A stretch of 64,000 nt of DNA, from positions 11,247 through 75,246 of the forward strand of contig NZ_LLZG01000384.1 of NCBI RefSeq assembly GCF_001509475.1, written 5' to 3'. The notes beneath the pieces were generated by a model that saw only the letters and a program-made list of their open reading frames with translations, made no database searches and was not told the DNA's origin. Position numbers and translations under genes: made by a program. Shown here one piece after another: positions 43,634 to 52,852 of this stretch. Within the stretch, counting starts at the first letter, position 1, and each line of letters opens with the position of its first letter. The stretch is from Streptomyces regalis (GTDB lineage Bacteria > Actinomycetota > Actinomycetes > Streptomycetales > Streptomycetaceae).

Positions 43634-46192
43634 CTACGAGGTGGCAGTCACCGGAAGGTCCGCAGTCACCGGCTGACGGTCCGCCGCGGTCGGCAGGCTG
43701 AGCACCATGGTCAGGCCGCCGCCGGGGGTGTCCTCGGCGTGGATCGTGCCGCCCATCGCCTCGGCGAAGCCGCGGGCGACCGCGAGGCCGAGGCCGACGC
43801 CGTTGCCGCGCGGGGCGTCACCGTAGCGCTGGAAGGGCGCGAAGATGCGGTCCTTGGCCTCGTCGGGGACGCCCGGGCCGCGGTCCACCACGCGGACTTC
43901 CACCCGGTCGGCGATGGCGCTGGCCGCCACCAGGACCGGCTCGTCCTCGGGGCTGTACTTCACCGCGTTCTCCACGACGTTGGCGACCACCCGCTCCAGC
44001 AGACCCTTGTCGGTGGCCACCATGGGCAGGGTCTCGGGGATGTCCAGGCCGACCGTCTCGTCGGGGTCCGGGATGCCGCCCAGGGCCAGCGGGACGACCT
44101 CGTCCAGGTCGATCTCACGGATCAGCGGGGTGAGGGTGCCGGTCTGCAGGCGGGACATGTCCAGCAGGTTGCCGACCAGGTGGTCGAGGCGGTCCGCGCC
44201 CTCCTCGATCGCGGCCAGGAGTTCGGCCTGGTCCTCCTCGGACCACTCGACGTCGTCCGAACGCAGGCTGGACACGGATGCCTTGATGCCGGCGAGCGGG
44301 GTGCGCAGGTCGTGGCTGACGGCGGCCAGCAGGGCGGTGCGGATGCGGTTGCCCTCGGCCAGCTCCCTGGCCTGGTCGGCCTCGGACTGCAGCCGCTGGC
44401 GATCCAGGACGACGGCGGCCTGGGCGGCGAACGCGGACAGTACGCGCCGGTCGGAGGCCGGCAGCACCCGTCCCGACAGGGCCAGTGCCATGTGGTCGCC
44501 CACCGGCACGTCCACGTCGGCGTCCTCGGGCCTGCCCACGACCGGGCTCTCACCGACCCTGCCCGCGCAGCTCCACGGCGCCGTGTCGTTCTCCCGCTCC
44601 AGCAGAGCCGCCGACCGCATGCCGAAGGTCTCCCGCACCCGCTCCAGCAGCTCCTCCAGGCCGGTCTCGCCCCGCAGCACACTGCCGGCGAGGTAGGAGA
44701 GGATCTCCGACTCGGCGCGCAGCCGGGCCGCCTGCTCGGTGCGGCGGGCCGCCAGGTCCACCACCGACGCCACCGACACGGCCACGCCGACGAAGACCGC
44801 GATGGCGACGATGTTCTTCGGGTCGGCGATCGTCAGCGTGTGGACCGGTGAGGTGAAGAACCAGTTGAGCAACAGTGAGCCCACCATGGCGGAGGCCAGG
44901 GCGGGCAGCAGGCCGCCCAGCAGCGCGGCCGCCACCGTGAGGGTCAGGAACAGCAGCATGTCGTTGGCCAGGCCCAGTTCGGGCAGGACACTGCTGAGCA
45001 GCAGCGTGAGGAGCGCGGGTCCTGCCACACCGGTCAGCCACCCCCAGATGAGCCGCGACCGGCCGAGCCGCGCACTCCTGGCGGCCGGCAGGCCCCGCCC
45101 CTTGCCCGCCTCGTCGTGGGTGATCAGGTGGACGTCCAGGTCAGGTCCCGAGTCGCGGGCGACGGTGGCGCCGACGCCGGGCCCGAAGATGTACTGCCAG
45201 CTCTTGCGCCGTGAGACGCCGAGGACGATCTGGGTGGCGTTGACGGCGCGCGCGAACTCCAGCAGCGCCACGGGAATGTCGTCGCCCACGACGTGGTGGA
45301 AGGTGCCGCCCAGGTCCTCCACGAGGGTGCGCTGGACGGCCAGTTCCTTCGGTGAGGCCGAGGTCAGCCCGTCGCTGCTGGCGATGTAGACGGCCAGCAC
45401 CTCACCGCCGGCGCCCTTCTCAGCCAGCCGCGCGGCCCGGCGGATCAGCGTCCTGCCCTCCGGGCCACCGGTGAGCCCGACCACGATCCGCTCGCGCGAG
45501 CCCCAGATCGTCGAGACCTGGTGCTCGCTGCGGTACTGCTGCAGGTACTCGTCGACGCGGTCGGCCACCCAGAGCAGGGCCAGCTCGCGCAGTGCGGTGA
45601 GGTTGCCGGGGCGGAAGTAGTTGGAGAGGGCCGCGTCGACCTTGTCCGGCTTGTAGATGTTGCCGTGTGCCATCCGCCGCCGCAGCGCCTGCGGCGACAT
45701 GTCGACCAGCTCGATCTGATCGGTGCGGCGCACCACCTCGTCCGGCACGGTCTCCTTCTGCCGGATGCCGGTTATGGACTCCACGACGTCGCCCAGGGAT
45801 TCCAGGTGCTGGATGTTGACGGCCGATATGACGTCGATGCCGGCCGCGAGCAGCTCCTCGACATCCTGCCAGCGCTTGGAGTTGCGCGAGCCCGGGATGT
45901 TCGTGTGGGCCAGCTCGTCGACCAGGGCGACCTGAGGACGACGGGCCAGCACCGCGTCGACGTCCATCTCCGTGAAGACGCTGCCGCGGTACTCCAGCTC
46001 CTTGCGCGGGATCTGCTCCAGGCCGTGCAGCATCACCTCGGTGCGTGGCCGGCTGTGGTGCTCCACGAAAGCGACCACGCAGTCGGTGCCGCGCTCCACC
46101 CGCCGGTGCGCCTCCGACAGCATCGCGTACGTCTTGCCGACGCCCGGTGCCGCACCGAGATAGATCCGAAGCTTGCCGCGTGCCATGGTCAT
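43634..46192 (-). CDS. kdpD: KdpD sensor histidine kinase
   Basis: The 852-residue membrane kinase senses low potassium or turgor and phosphorylates KdpE. The N-terminal KdpD domain has Walker A GAAPGVGKT at 13-21, and a universal-stress-protein-like domain follows. Four transmembrane helices lie near 395-490, then a GAF-like region, the H-box AVSHDLRTPLAGIK and HATPase motifs (NVVENAVKYSPED, DRGPGVPDEAKDRIF, GVGLGLAVARG). It overlaps kdpE by four bases (ATGA). The order here is kdpE before kdpD, opposite to the common D-E order. All catalytic motifs are present. Confidence 0.95.
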   Translation of the reverse strand: MTMARGKLRIYLGAAPGVGKTYAMLSEAHRRVERGTDCVVAFVEHHSRPRTEVMLHGLEQIPRKELEYRGSVFTEMDVDAVLARRPQVALVDELAHTNIPGSRNSKRWQDVEELLAAGIDVISAVNIQHLESLGDVVESITGIRQKETVPDEVVRRTDQIELVDMSPQALRRRMAHGNIYKPDKVDAALSNYFRPGNLTALRELALLWVADRVDEYLQQYRSEHQVSTIWGSRERIVVGLTGGPEGRTLIRRAARLAEKGAGGEVLAVYIASSDGLTSASPKELAVQRTLVEDLGGTFHHVVGDDIPVALLEFARAVNATQIVLGVSRRKSWQYIFGPGVGATVARDSGPDLDVHLITHDEAGKGRGLPAARSARLGRSRLIWGWLTGVAGPALLTLLLSSVLPELGLANDMLLFLTLTVAAALLGGLLPALASAMVGSLLLNWFFTSPVHTLTIADPKNIVAIAVFVGVAVSVASVVDLAARRTEQAARLRAESEILSYLAGSVLRGETGLEELLERVRETFGMRSAALLERENDTAPWSCAGRVGESPVVGRPEDADVDVPVGDHMALALSGRVLPASDRRVLSAFAAQAAVVLDRQRLQSEADQARELAEGNRIRTALLAAVSHDLRTPLAGIKASVSSLRSDDVEWSEEDQAELLAAIEEGADRLDHLVGNLLDMSRLQTGTLTPLIREIDLDEVVPLALGGIPDPDETVGLDIPETLPMVATDKGLLERVVANVVENAVKYSPEDEPVLVAASAIADRVEVRVVDRGPGVPDEAKDRIFAPFQRYGDAPRGNGVGLGLAVARGFAEAMGGTIHAEDTPGGGLTMVLSLPTAADRQPVTADLPVTATS

Positions 46193-46872
46193 CCTTCGAA
46201 GCGGTAGCCCATTCCGGGCTCGGTGATCAGGTAGCGGGGGTGGGACGGATCAGCCTCCAGTTTGCGGCGCAGCTGGGCCATGTAGACCCGCAGGTAGTTG
46301 GTCTTGTTGCTCTGGGATGCCCCCCACACCTCCTGGAGCAGCTGTTTCTGTGTGATGAGCCGGCCGGGGTTGGTCACCAGGATCTCCAGCAGGTGCCACT
46401 CGGTCGGGGTGAGGCGGACGTCGCGTCCGGCGCGATGGACCTTCTTGGCGGCCAGGTCGATGGTGAACTCGTCCGTCGTGACCCGCGTCATCTCGGGTTC
46501 GATCGGCACGGCTTGCGTACGGCGGACCGCGGCGCGCAGGCGGGCCAGCAGCTCGTCCATGCTGAACGGCTTGGTGATGTAGTCGTCGGCGCCCGCGTCC
46601 AGGGCGGCGACCTTCTCGTCGGACGCCCGCCGGGCGGAGAGCACAAGGATCGGTACCCGGGCCCAGCCGCGCAGCGCCTTGATGACGTCGACGCCGTCCA
46701 TGTCCGGCAGGCCCAGGTCGAGGACGACCACGTCGGGCTGGCGGGCAGCGGCCAGGCGCAGCGCCGTGGCTCCGTCCGGGGCCGCGTCGACGCCGTAGCG
46801 GCGGGCCTGCATGTTGATGACGAGCGCGCGTACGAGCTGGGGGTCGTCCTCCACGACCAGCACCCGGGTCAT
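46189..46872 (-). CDS. kdpE: KdpE response regulator (OmpR class)
   Basis: The 227-residue protein has a receiver with phospho-acceptor D52 (VVVLDLGLPDMDG), K in LSARRASDEKVAALDAGADDY, and a winged-helix DNA-binding domain (VRLTPTEWHLLEILV, RVYMAQLRRKLEADPSHPRYLITEPGMG). It should activate the kdp operon at low potassium. It precedes and overlaps kdpD. A strong hairpin lies between it and kdpC, so it may have its own promoter. Confidence 0.95.
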   Translation of the reverse strand: MTRVLVVEDDPQLVRALVINMQARRYGVDAAPDGATALRLAAARQPDVVVLDLGLPDMDGVDVIKALRGWARVPILVLSARRASDEKVAALDAGADDYITKPFSMDELLARLRAAVRRTQAVPIEPEMTRVTTDEFTIDLAAKKVHRAGRDVRLTPTEWHLLEILVTNPGRLITQKQLLQEVWGASQSNKTNYLRVYMAQLRRKLEADPSHPRYLITEPGMGYRFEG

Positions 46873-46930
46873 CGGTGCGCCTTCCTGTCATGCGCGGGGG
46901 TGGGACAGCCCGTAAGGGCTGGATGGCGGT

Positions 46931-46973
46931 GGGAGCCGACGGCCCCGGGGGGTGTCCCGGGCCGTCGGCTCCC
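46931..46973 (-). terminator. Strong hairpin between kdpC and kdpE
   Basis: GGGAGCCGACGGCCC (46931-46945) pairs with its exact complement ending at 46973, extended by a G/C stem of about 18 bp around a short loop. It lies 21 bases downstream of the kdpC stop and could terminate or attenuate the kdpFABC message before kdpED. Confidence 0.7.
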
Positions 46974-46993
46974 GCGCGGTTCGCGTAAGCCCA

Positions 46994-47608
46994 TCAGCTC
47001 TTCGCCGCGAGTCCCTTGAGCGCGATGTTGAGCTCCAGGACGTTGACATGGGGCTCGCCCATGAATCCGAGCGTGCGGCCGTCGGTGTGGTCGTCGACCA
47101 GCTTCTGCACCTGCGCCACGGTCAGCCCGTTGTTCTCGGCCACCCGCTCGACCTGGATGTCCGCGTACGCCGGGGAGATGTCCGGGTCGATCGCGGAGGC
47201 CGACCCGGTGACCGCGTCCTTGGGCACCTCGGACTGGGGTACGCCGTTGAACTCGGCGACCTGCTTCTTCGCCGCCTTCACGTTCTTCACGAGGGTCGGG
47301 TCACTGGCGCCCAGCTGGCTGGAGCCCGTGGTCAGCGGGTCGTAGCCGCTGTTGGACGGGCGGCCCTGGAACCACTTCGGGTCGGGCTTGTCGGTGCCCT
47401 TGATGTTCCAGCTCTGGCCGATCGGCTTCGAGCCGATCTCCTTGCCGTCGACCTCGACCATCGAGCCGTTGGCCTTGTCGTTGAACAGCACCTGGCCGAT
47501 GCCGGTGACCAGCAGCGGGTACGCGATGCCGGTCACCACGGTGAGGACGAGCAGCATGCGCAGGGCGGCCCACGCCATGCGTGCGGAGCTTGCGAAAGAT
47601 GTGTTCAT
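46994..47608 (-). CDS. kdpC: KdpC, potassium-transporting ATPase chaperone subunit
   Basis: This 204-residue protein has one N-terminal membrane helix (LRMLLVLTVVTGIAYPLLVTG) and a KdpC-type tail: QSWNIKGTDKPDPKWFQGRPS, GYDPLTTGSSQLG, ALDPDISPAYADIQ-like and VNVLELNIAL. KdpC stabilises ATP binding to KdpB and holds the complex together. It follows kdpB with a 5-base gap. Confidence 0.95.
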   Translation of the reverse strand: MNTSFASSARMAWAALRMLLVLTVVTGIAYPLLVTGIGQVLFNDKANGSMVEVDGKEIGSKPIGQSWNIKGTDKPDPKWFQGRPSNSGYDPLTTGSSQLGASDPTLVKNVKAAKKQVAEFNGVPQSEVPKDAVTGSASAIDPDISPAYADIQVERVAENNGLTVAQVQKLVDDHTDGRTLGFMGEPHVNVLELNIALKGLAAKS

Positions 47609-47613
47609 GTCCT

Positions 47614-49794
47614 TCAGCCGATCCCGGGGATGAGCGAGATGAGCAGGTCGATGATCTTGATGCCGATGAAGGGCGCGATCAGGCCGCCGAGCCCGTAGAT
47701 CGTCAGGTTCCGTCGCAGCATCTTGTCGGCGCTGACGGGCCTGTACTGCACGCCCTTCAGGGACAGCGGCACCAGCGCGATGATGATCAGCGCGTTGAAG
47801 ATGACCGCGGACAGGATCGCGGAGTCGGGCGAGGACAGGCCCATGATGTTGAGCTTGTCCAGGCCGGGGTGGACGGCCGCGAACAGCGCCGGGATGATCG
47901 CGAAGTACTTGGCCACGTCGTTGGCGATGGAGAACGTCGTCAACGCGCCCCGGGTGATGAGGAGTTGTTTGCCGATCTCGACGATCTCGATGAGCTTGGT
48001 CGGGTTGGAGTCGAGGTCGACCATGTTGCCGGCCTCCTTGGCGGCCGACGTACCCGTGTTCATCGCCACGCCGACGTCCGCCTGCGCCAGCGCAGGGGCG
48101 TCGTTGGTGCCGTCGCCGGTCATCGCGACCAGCTTGCCGCCGGCCTGCTCCCGTTTGATGAGGGCCATCTTGTCCTCAGGGGTGGCCTCGGCGAGGAAGT
48201 CGTCGACGCCTGCCTCCTCGGCGATCGCCTTGGCGGTCAGCGGGTTGTCACCCGTGATCATGATCGTCTTGATGCCCATGCGGCGCAGCTCCTCGAACCG
48301 CTCCCGCATGCCCTCCTTGACGACGTCCTTGAGGTGGATGACGCCCAGCACGCGGGCGCCCTTGTCGTCCTTGACCGCGACCAGCAGCGGGGTGCCGCCG
48401 GCCTCGGAGATGCGGTTGGCGATGGTGTCCGCGTCGTCGGCGACCGTGCCGCCCTCTTCCTGCACCCAGGCGATGACGGAGGCCGTGGCGCCCTTGCGGA
48501 CCTTCCTGCCGTCCACGTCCACACCCGACATCCGGGTCTGCGCGGTGAACTCGATCCACGCCGCGTGCGCCAACTCACCCTGGTGGCGCTCCCGCAGACC
48601 GTACTTCTCCTTCGCCAGGACGACGATGGAACGGCCCTCCGGCGTCTCGTCGGCCAGCGACGACAGCTGAGCGGCATCCGCGACCTCGGCCTCCGTCGTC
48701 CCGCGCACCGGCACGAACTCGGCGGCCTGCCGGTTGCCCAGCGTGATCGTGCCGGTCTTGTCGAGCAGCAGCGTGGAGACGTCACCGGCGGCCTCGACTG
48801 CCCGGCCGGACATGGCGAGTACGTTGCGCTGGACCAGCCGGTCCATGCCCGCGATGCCGATCGCGGACAGCAGCGCGCCGATCGTCGTCGGGATCAGACA
48901 GACCAGCAGTGCCACCAGCACGACCATCGTCAGGTGGCTGCCCGCGTAGTCGGCGAACGGCGGCAAGGTGGCCACCGCCAGCAGGAAGACGATCGTCAGC
49001 GAGGCCAGCAGGATGTTCAGCGCGATCTCGTTCGGCGTCTTCTGCCGGGCCGCGCCCTCGACCAGGTTGATCATCCGGTCGATGAAGGTCTCACCGGGCT
49101 TCGTCGTGATCTTGATGACGATGCGGTCGGACAACACCTTCGTGCCGCCCGTGACGGCCGAACGGTCGCCGCCGGACTCTCGGATGACCGGAGCCGACTC
49201 ACCGGTGATGGCCGACTCGTCGACGGACGCCACTCCTTCGACGACGTCACCGTCGCCGGGGATGATGTCGCCGGCCTCGCAGACGACCAGGTCGCCGATC
49301 TTCAGGTCGGTGCCCGGAATCTGCTCCTCGGAGCCGTCCTTGAGCAGCCGCCGGGCGACCGTGTCGGTCTTGGCCTTGCGCAACGTGTCGGCCTGAGCCT
49401 TGCCGCGGCCCTCGGCGACGGCCTCCGCCAGGTTGGCGAAGATCACGGTCAGCCACAGCCAGGCGCTGATCACCCAGCCGAACCAGTCGCCCGGGTCCTT
49501 GAAGGAGAAGACCGTCGTCAGGACGGAGCCGACGAGGACCACGAACATCACGGGCGACTTGACCATCACCCGCGGGTCGAGCTTACGGAAGGCGTCCGGC
49601 AGCGACTTGACCAGCTGCTTCGGATCGAACAGCCCTCCGCCGACCCGCCCGTCGGGCTTGTGCCCGGTGGGCGCGTCCTGGTGGGGCGCAAGGGTGGGAG
49701 TGGACATGGAGTCCTGCTTCTTCACGTCGGTCTTCTGCGTGGTTGCGTGGGTCTTCTGCGTGGTTGCGTCAGTCTTCTGCGTGTTGGTCGTCAT
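47614..49794 (-). CDS. kdpB: KdpB, potassium-transporting P-type ATPase catalytic subunit
   Basis: From ATG 49794 the product is 726 residues and overlaps the kdpA stop by one base (TGATG). It holds the P-type motifs TGES, DKTGT with phospho-acceptor D345, [15 protein letters not shown] and [13 protein letters not shown]. It energises potassium uptake through KdpA. The first 27 residues ([19 protein letters not shown]) come from a short DNA repeat and look non-essential; the more usual start would be Met30 at 49707 ([10 protein letters not shown]), which would give 697 residues, the normal size. Either is possible. Confidence 0.95.
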   Translation of the reverse strand: MTTNTQKTDATTQKTHATTQKTDVKKQDSMSTPTLAPHQDAPTGHKPDGRVGGGLFDPKQLVKSLPDAFRKLDPRVMVKSPVMFVVLVGSVLTTVFSFKDPGDWFGWVISAWLWLTVIFANLAEAVAEGRGKAQADTLRKAKTDTVARRLLKDGSEEQIPGTDLKIGDLVVCEAGDIIPGDGDVVEGVASVDESAITGESAPVIRESGGDRSAVTGGTKVLSDRIVIKITTKPGETFIDRMINLVEGAARQKTPNEIALNILLASLTIVFLLAVATLPPFADYAGSHLTMVVLVALLVCLIPTTIGALLSAIGIAGMDRLVQRNVLAMSGRAVEAAGDVSTLLLDKTGTITLGNRQAAEFVPVRGTTEAEVADAAQLSSLADETPEGRSIVVLAKEKYGLRERHQGELAHAAWIEFTAQTRMSGVDVDGRKVRKGATASVIAWVQEEGGTVADDADTIANRISEAGGTPLLVAVKDDKGARVLGVIHLKDVVKEGMRERFEELRRMGIKTIMITGDNPLTAKAIAEEAGVDDFLAEATPEDKMALIKREQAGGKLVAMTGDGTNDAPALAQADVGVAMNTGTSAAKEAGNMVDLDSNPTKLIEIVEIGKQLLITRGALTTFSIANDVAKYFAIIPALFAAVHPGLDKLNIMGLSSPDSAILSAVIFNALIIIALVPLSLKGVQYRPVSADKMLRRNLTIYGLGGLIAPFIGIKIIDLLISLIPGIG

Positions 49795-51461
49795 CACGCC
49801 AACCCCTCGGCCAGCGGGCCCAGGGCGAGGGCCGGGAAGAACGTCAGACCGGTGATGATCAGGATCGCGCCCACGAGCAGGCCGGTGAACAGCGGCTTCT
49901 CGGTCCGCAGCGTGCCCGCCGTGGCCGGGACCGGCTTCTGCTCGGCCAGCGAGCCGGCCAGCGCGAGGACGAACACCATCGGCACGAACCGGCCCAGCAG
50001 CATGCACAGGCCCAGCATCGTGTTGTGGTACTCGGTGTTCGCCGCGAAGCCCGCGAAGGCGGACCCGTTGTTGTTGCTAGCCGAGGTGTAGGCGTACAGG
50101 ACCTCGGAGAAGCCGTGTGCGCCCACGTTCGTCATCGACGACTCGCCCTTGCCCAGCGCCATCGCCAGCGCGGTGCCGATCAGCACCAGCGCCGGGGTGA
50201 TCAGGATGTAGCAGGCCGCCAGCTTGATCTCGCGGGTGCCGATCTTCTTGCCCAGGTACTCGGGCGTACGGCCCACCATCAGACCCGCGATGAACACCGC
50301 GATGACCGCCATGATCAGCATGCCGTACAGGCCGGAGCCGGTACCGCCGGGCGCGATCTCGCCCAGCATCATGCCGAGCAGCAGCACACCGCCGGACAGA
50401 CCGCTGAAGGAGTCGTGGAAGGAGTTGACCGAGCCGGTCGAGGTCATGGTCGTGGAGACGGCGAACAGGGAGGAGTTGCCCTCGCCGAAGCGCTGCTCCT
50501 TGCCCTCCATCGCCCCGCCTGCAAGCTGCGAGGCGGCGCCCGGGTGGGCGTACTCGGTGATGGTCACGGCGACCACGCCGAGGAACCAGATCACCGCCAT
50601 GGCCGCGAGGATGGCGTAGCCCTGCTTGACGTTGCCGACCATCGTGCCGAAGGTGCGCGGCAGCGAGAACGGGATCACCAGCAGCAGGAAGATCTCCAGC
50701 AGGTTGGTGAAGCCGTTGGGGTTCTCGAACGGGTGGGCGCTGTTGGCGTTGAAGAAGCCGCCGCCGTTCGTGCCCAGGTCCTTGATGGCTTCCTGGGAGG
50801 CGACCGCACCCGGGCTGATGGCCTGCTTGTCGCCGGTCAGGGTGGTGATGCTGTGGATGTCACCGAAGTTCTGGATGGCACCGCAGGCGACGAGGATCAC
50901 GGCGGCGATCACCGAGAGCGGGACCAGGATGCGGATGACGCAACGCACCAGGTCCGCCCAGAAGTTGCCCAGGTCGCCGGTGCGGGAGCGGGAGCGGGCG
51001 AATCCACGTACCAGCGCCACCGCGACGGCTATGCCGACGGCTGCGGAGACGAAGTTCTGCACGGCCAGGCCCATCGTCTGGGTGACGTGGCTCATCGCCA
51101 CCTCGCCCGAGTACGACTGCCAGTTCGTGTTGGACACGAAGGAGGCGGCCGTGTTGAACGCCTGGTCCGGGGTGATCGGCTTGAAGCCCAGCGACAGCGG
51201 GAGCTTGTCCTGGATCCGCTGCAGCAGATAGAGGAACAGCACGCTCACCGCGGAGAAGACCAGCACCCCGCGCAGGTAGGCGGGCCAGCGCATCTCCGCG
51301 TCCGGGTTGGCGCCCACGGACCGGTAGATCCACTTCTCGACCCGCAGGTGATTCTTGGACTGGAAGACGGCGGCCATGTAGTCGCCGAGGGGACGGTGTA
51401 CGAGGGCGAGCGCGCCGATCAGCGCAGTCACCACGAGCACGTCAGCAAGTACCGAACTCAT
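49794..51461 (-). CDS. kdpA: KdpA, potassium channel-like subunit
   Basis: The 555-residue membrane protein has about ten helices and the selectivity-loop regions typical of Kdp[37 protein letters not shown]-like [15 protein letters not shown] and [15 protein letters not shown]. It binds and conducts potassium with high affinity. It starts at ATG 51461, 9 bases after the kdpF stop, and ends overlapping the kdpB start. Confidence 0.96.
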   Translation of the reverse strand: MSSVLADVLVVTALIGALALVHRPLGDYMAAVFQSKNHLRVEKWIYRSVGANPDAEMRWPAYLRGVLVFSAVSVLFLYLLQRIQDKLPLSLGFKPITPDQAFNTAASFVSNTNWQSYSGEVAMSHVTQTMGLAVQNFVSAAVGIAVAVALVRGFARSRSRTGDLGNFWADLVRCVIRILVPLSVIAAVILVACGAIQNFGDIHSITTLTGDKQAISPGAVASQEAIKDLGTNGGGFFNANSAHPFENPNGFTNLLEIFLLLVIPFSLPRTFGTMVGNVKQGYAILAAMAVIWFLGVVAVTITEYAHPGAASQLAGGAMEGKEQRFGEGNSSLFAVSTTMTSTGSVNSFHDSFSGLSGGVLLLGMMLGEIAPGGTGSGLYGMLIMAVIAVFIAGLMVGRTPEYLGKKIGTREIKLAACYILITPALVLIGTALAMALGKGESSMTNVGAHGFSEVLYAYTSASNNNGSAFAGFAANTEYHNTMLGLCMLLGRFVPMVFVLALAGSLAEQKPVPATAGTLRTEKPLFTGLLVGAILIITGLTFFPALALGPLAEGLA

Positions 51462-51470
51462 GGCGGCGGC

Positions 51471-51560
51471 TCAGAACCTCTCCGGGAAGACGAGGGCGAG
51501 GACGAGGTAGCCCAGCAGGGCGACGGCCACGATCAGACCGACGATGTTCTCGGCAGTCAC
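51471..51560 (-). CDS. kdpF: KdpF, small stabilising subunit
   Basis: GTG at 51560 encodes 29 residues (MTAENIVGLIVAVALLGYLV, ending FPERF), a single membrane helix with the length and C-terminal pattern of KdpF. It stabilises the KdpABC complex. The GTG overlaps the TGA of the 27-residue ORF upstream by four bases, and kdpA follows after 9 bases. Confidence 0.88.
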   Translation of the reverse strand: MTAENIVGLIVAVALLGYLVLALVFPERF

Positions 51561-51640
51561 AGCTTCGCCACCCCCTTGGCGACGAGAGCCACCAGCGCGA
51601 ACACCGCGATCGTGGCGACGACGAAGGCCACATCGGCCAT
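51557..51640 (-). CDS. Very small hydrophobic ORF upstream of kdpF
   Basis: ATG at 51640 with AGGAG 6 bases upstream encodes 27 residues (MADVAFVVATIAVFALVALV, then AKGVAKL), a single membrane helix. Its stop overlaps the kdpF start as GTGA, so it is the first gene of the operon. It resembles KdpF in size and layout but not in sequence, and may be a second small subunit or regulator of the complex. Confidence 0.65.
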   Translation of the reverse strand: MADVAFVVATIAVFALVALVAKGVAKL

Positions 51641-51715
51641 CGCAAGCTCCTGAATGAGGTTCGAGTACGGATCGGACCAGTACAGGGAACCCGCCGTTCG
51701 GCCGGATTCAGGCGT

Positions 51716-51766
51716 CCTTAACGGCCCTCTTACGGCGACTCCGCCGGCCTTGACGGACCTCTTACG
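51716..51766. promoter_or_regulatory. Paired direct repeats upstream of the kdp operon, candidate KdpE boxes
   Basis: CCTTAACGGCCCTCTTACG (51716-51734) and CCTTGACGGACCTCTTACG (51748-51766) agree at 17 of 19 positions and start 32 bases apart, about three helical turns. They lie 76-126 bases upstream of the first small ORF. Two copies on one face suit an OmpR-class dimer such as KdpE. Confidence 0.5.
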
Positions 51767-52197
51767 CCGCGCCGCGCCCGCCACTCGGGTGATCATGGAC
51801 TGCGCCCGCACCGACGCGTCAGGGATCGGTCGGCAACCCGTCAGCGGCACCTCAAGATCCGGAGCCCGCCGCAATCCCGCGCCTGTCGTCCCCGCCATGG
51901 GACGCCGCACTCACGGGCTCAGGCGCTGCTGCTGTTCCGCGTCCTGATGCCTCCCCGCGTCACCGCGGGCGAGGGATGGCTGGCCGTAAGGACCCTCAGG
52001 GGCACCCGCACCGGCTCGACATGGACACCCGACATCGGCCGACAGGGATCACCACGGCGCTCACCTCGCGCCGCTGGGCACACTCTCGGACCGCCTCGAA
52101 CGCGAAACCGCGTGGGCCGTGTTCAAGGTCTCCGGGATGACCACCGAGACCGACGATCACCCCATCCCCCAGGGCGTCGCCTCGTTGAGGCTCGTGG
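51767..52197. other. Intergenic region without a clear gene
   Basis: No convincing gene is seen. A frame near 52050-52190 (PLGTLSDRLERETAWAVF) reads like a protein fragment but has no family motif, start or end, and may be a remnant. The region separates kdp from the TetR unit. Confidence 0.35.
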
Positions 52198-52764
52198 CTA
52201 GCGGACCAGCGGGAGGAAGATCGTGTCGACGATCTCCTCGATCACCTCGGGTGCGACCGGCCGCAGCGTCATCATCGTCTCGCCTCGAAGCAGGTCGAAA
52301 GGGAGTGAGGCGATCCGTGGCGTGAGCTTGGCCGGATCGATCTCGCCGCGCTCGATGGCGCGCTCCATGATCTCGTCGCGTCCGGAGCGGCGTCCGGCGA
52401 GGATCATCTCGCGCAGCTCGGCGAAGCTGGTTCCGGTCTCGGCGAAGTAGCCGGCGAGCAGCAGGCTGAGTTGAGTGAGGAACGGCCCCCGCTTCTCGCT
52501 CAACTCGGTGAGGGTGGCGATCAGGTCGCCGCGCAGGGACCCGGTGTCGGCCGGGGTGGTCAGCTGGATGACATTGCGGCGTACGACTGCCGCCTCGACC
52601 AGCTTCTGCTTGTCCGCCCAGCGCCGATAGAGCACCGGTTTGCTGGTGCCGGCTCGCCGGGCGACGGAGTCGAAGGTCAGGTTCGCGTACCCACGCTCGC
52701 TCAACTCGTCCCAGGCCGCTTCGAGGATCGCTGCCTCGAGCGCTTCGCCGCGCCGTCGTCCCAC
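52198..52764 (-). CDS. TetR-family repressor
   Basis: The 188-residue regulator has an N-terminal HTH (ILEAAWDELSERGYANLTFD, VARRAGTSKPVLYRRWADKQ) and a ligand-binding C-terminal domain of the TetR_C type. It starts at GTG 52764 with AGGAG upstream. It is divergent from the MFS pump, and two matching operator-like palindromes lie in the gap. It likely represses the pump and itself until a toxic compound binds. Confidence 0.92.
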   Translation of the reverse strand: MGRRRGEALEAAILEAAWDELSERGYANLTFDSVARRAGTSKPVLYRRWADKQKLVEAAVVRRNVIQLTTPADTGSLRGDLIATLTELSEKRGPFLTQLSLLLAGYFAETGTSFAELREMILAGRRSGRDEIMERAIERGEIDPAKLTPRIASLPFDLLRGETMMTLRPVAPEVIEEIVDTIFLPLVR

Positions 52765-52774
52765 AACACTCCTT

Positions 52775-52792
52775 AGAAACTTTGACGTTTCT
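52775..52792. promoter_or_regulatory. TetR operator-like palindrome 1
   Basis: AGAAACTTTGACGTTTCT has perfect 6-base arms AGAAAC/GTTTCT around 6 bases. It lies 11 bases upstream of the tetR start and could block its transcription. Confidence 0.65.
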
Positions 52793-52820
52793 TATCGCCG
52801 CACTCTACTCTCAGTAAATA

Positions 52821-52838
52821 AGAAACTGAAACGTATCT
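52821..52838. promoter_or_regulatory. TetR operator-like palindrome 2
   Basis: AGAAACTGAAACGTATCT has the same arms with one mismatch and the same 6-base spacer as operator 1. It lies 15 bases upstream of the MFS start and overlaps the likely promoter. The centres are 46 bases apart. Confidence 0.65.
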
Positions 52839-52852
52839 TAAGGGGGTGTGTC

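Noticed and set aside
47581..51653. Two very long plus-strand frames over kdpB and kdpA
   Set aside because: They are antisense to conserved kdp genes and have repetitive low-complexity translations.
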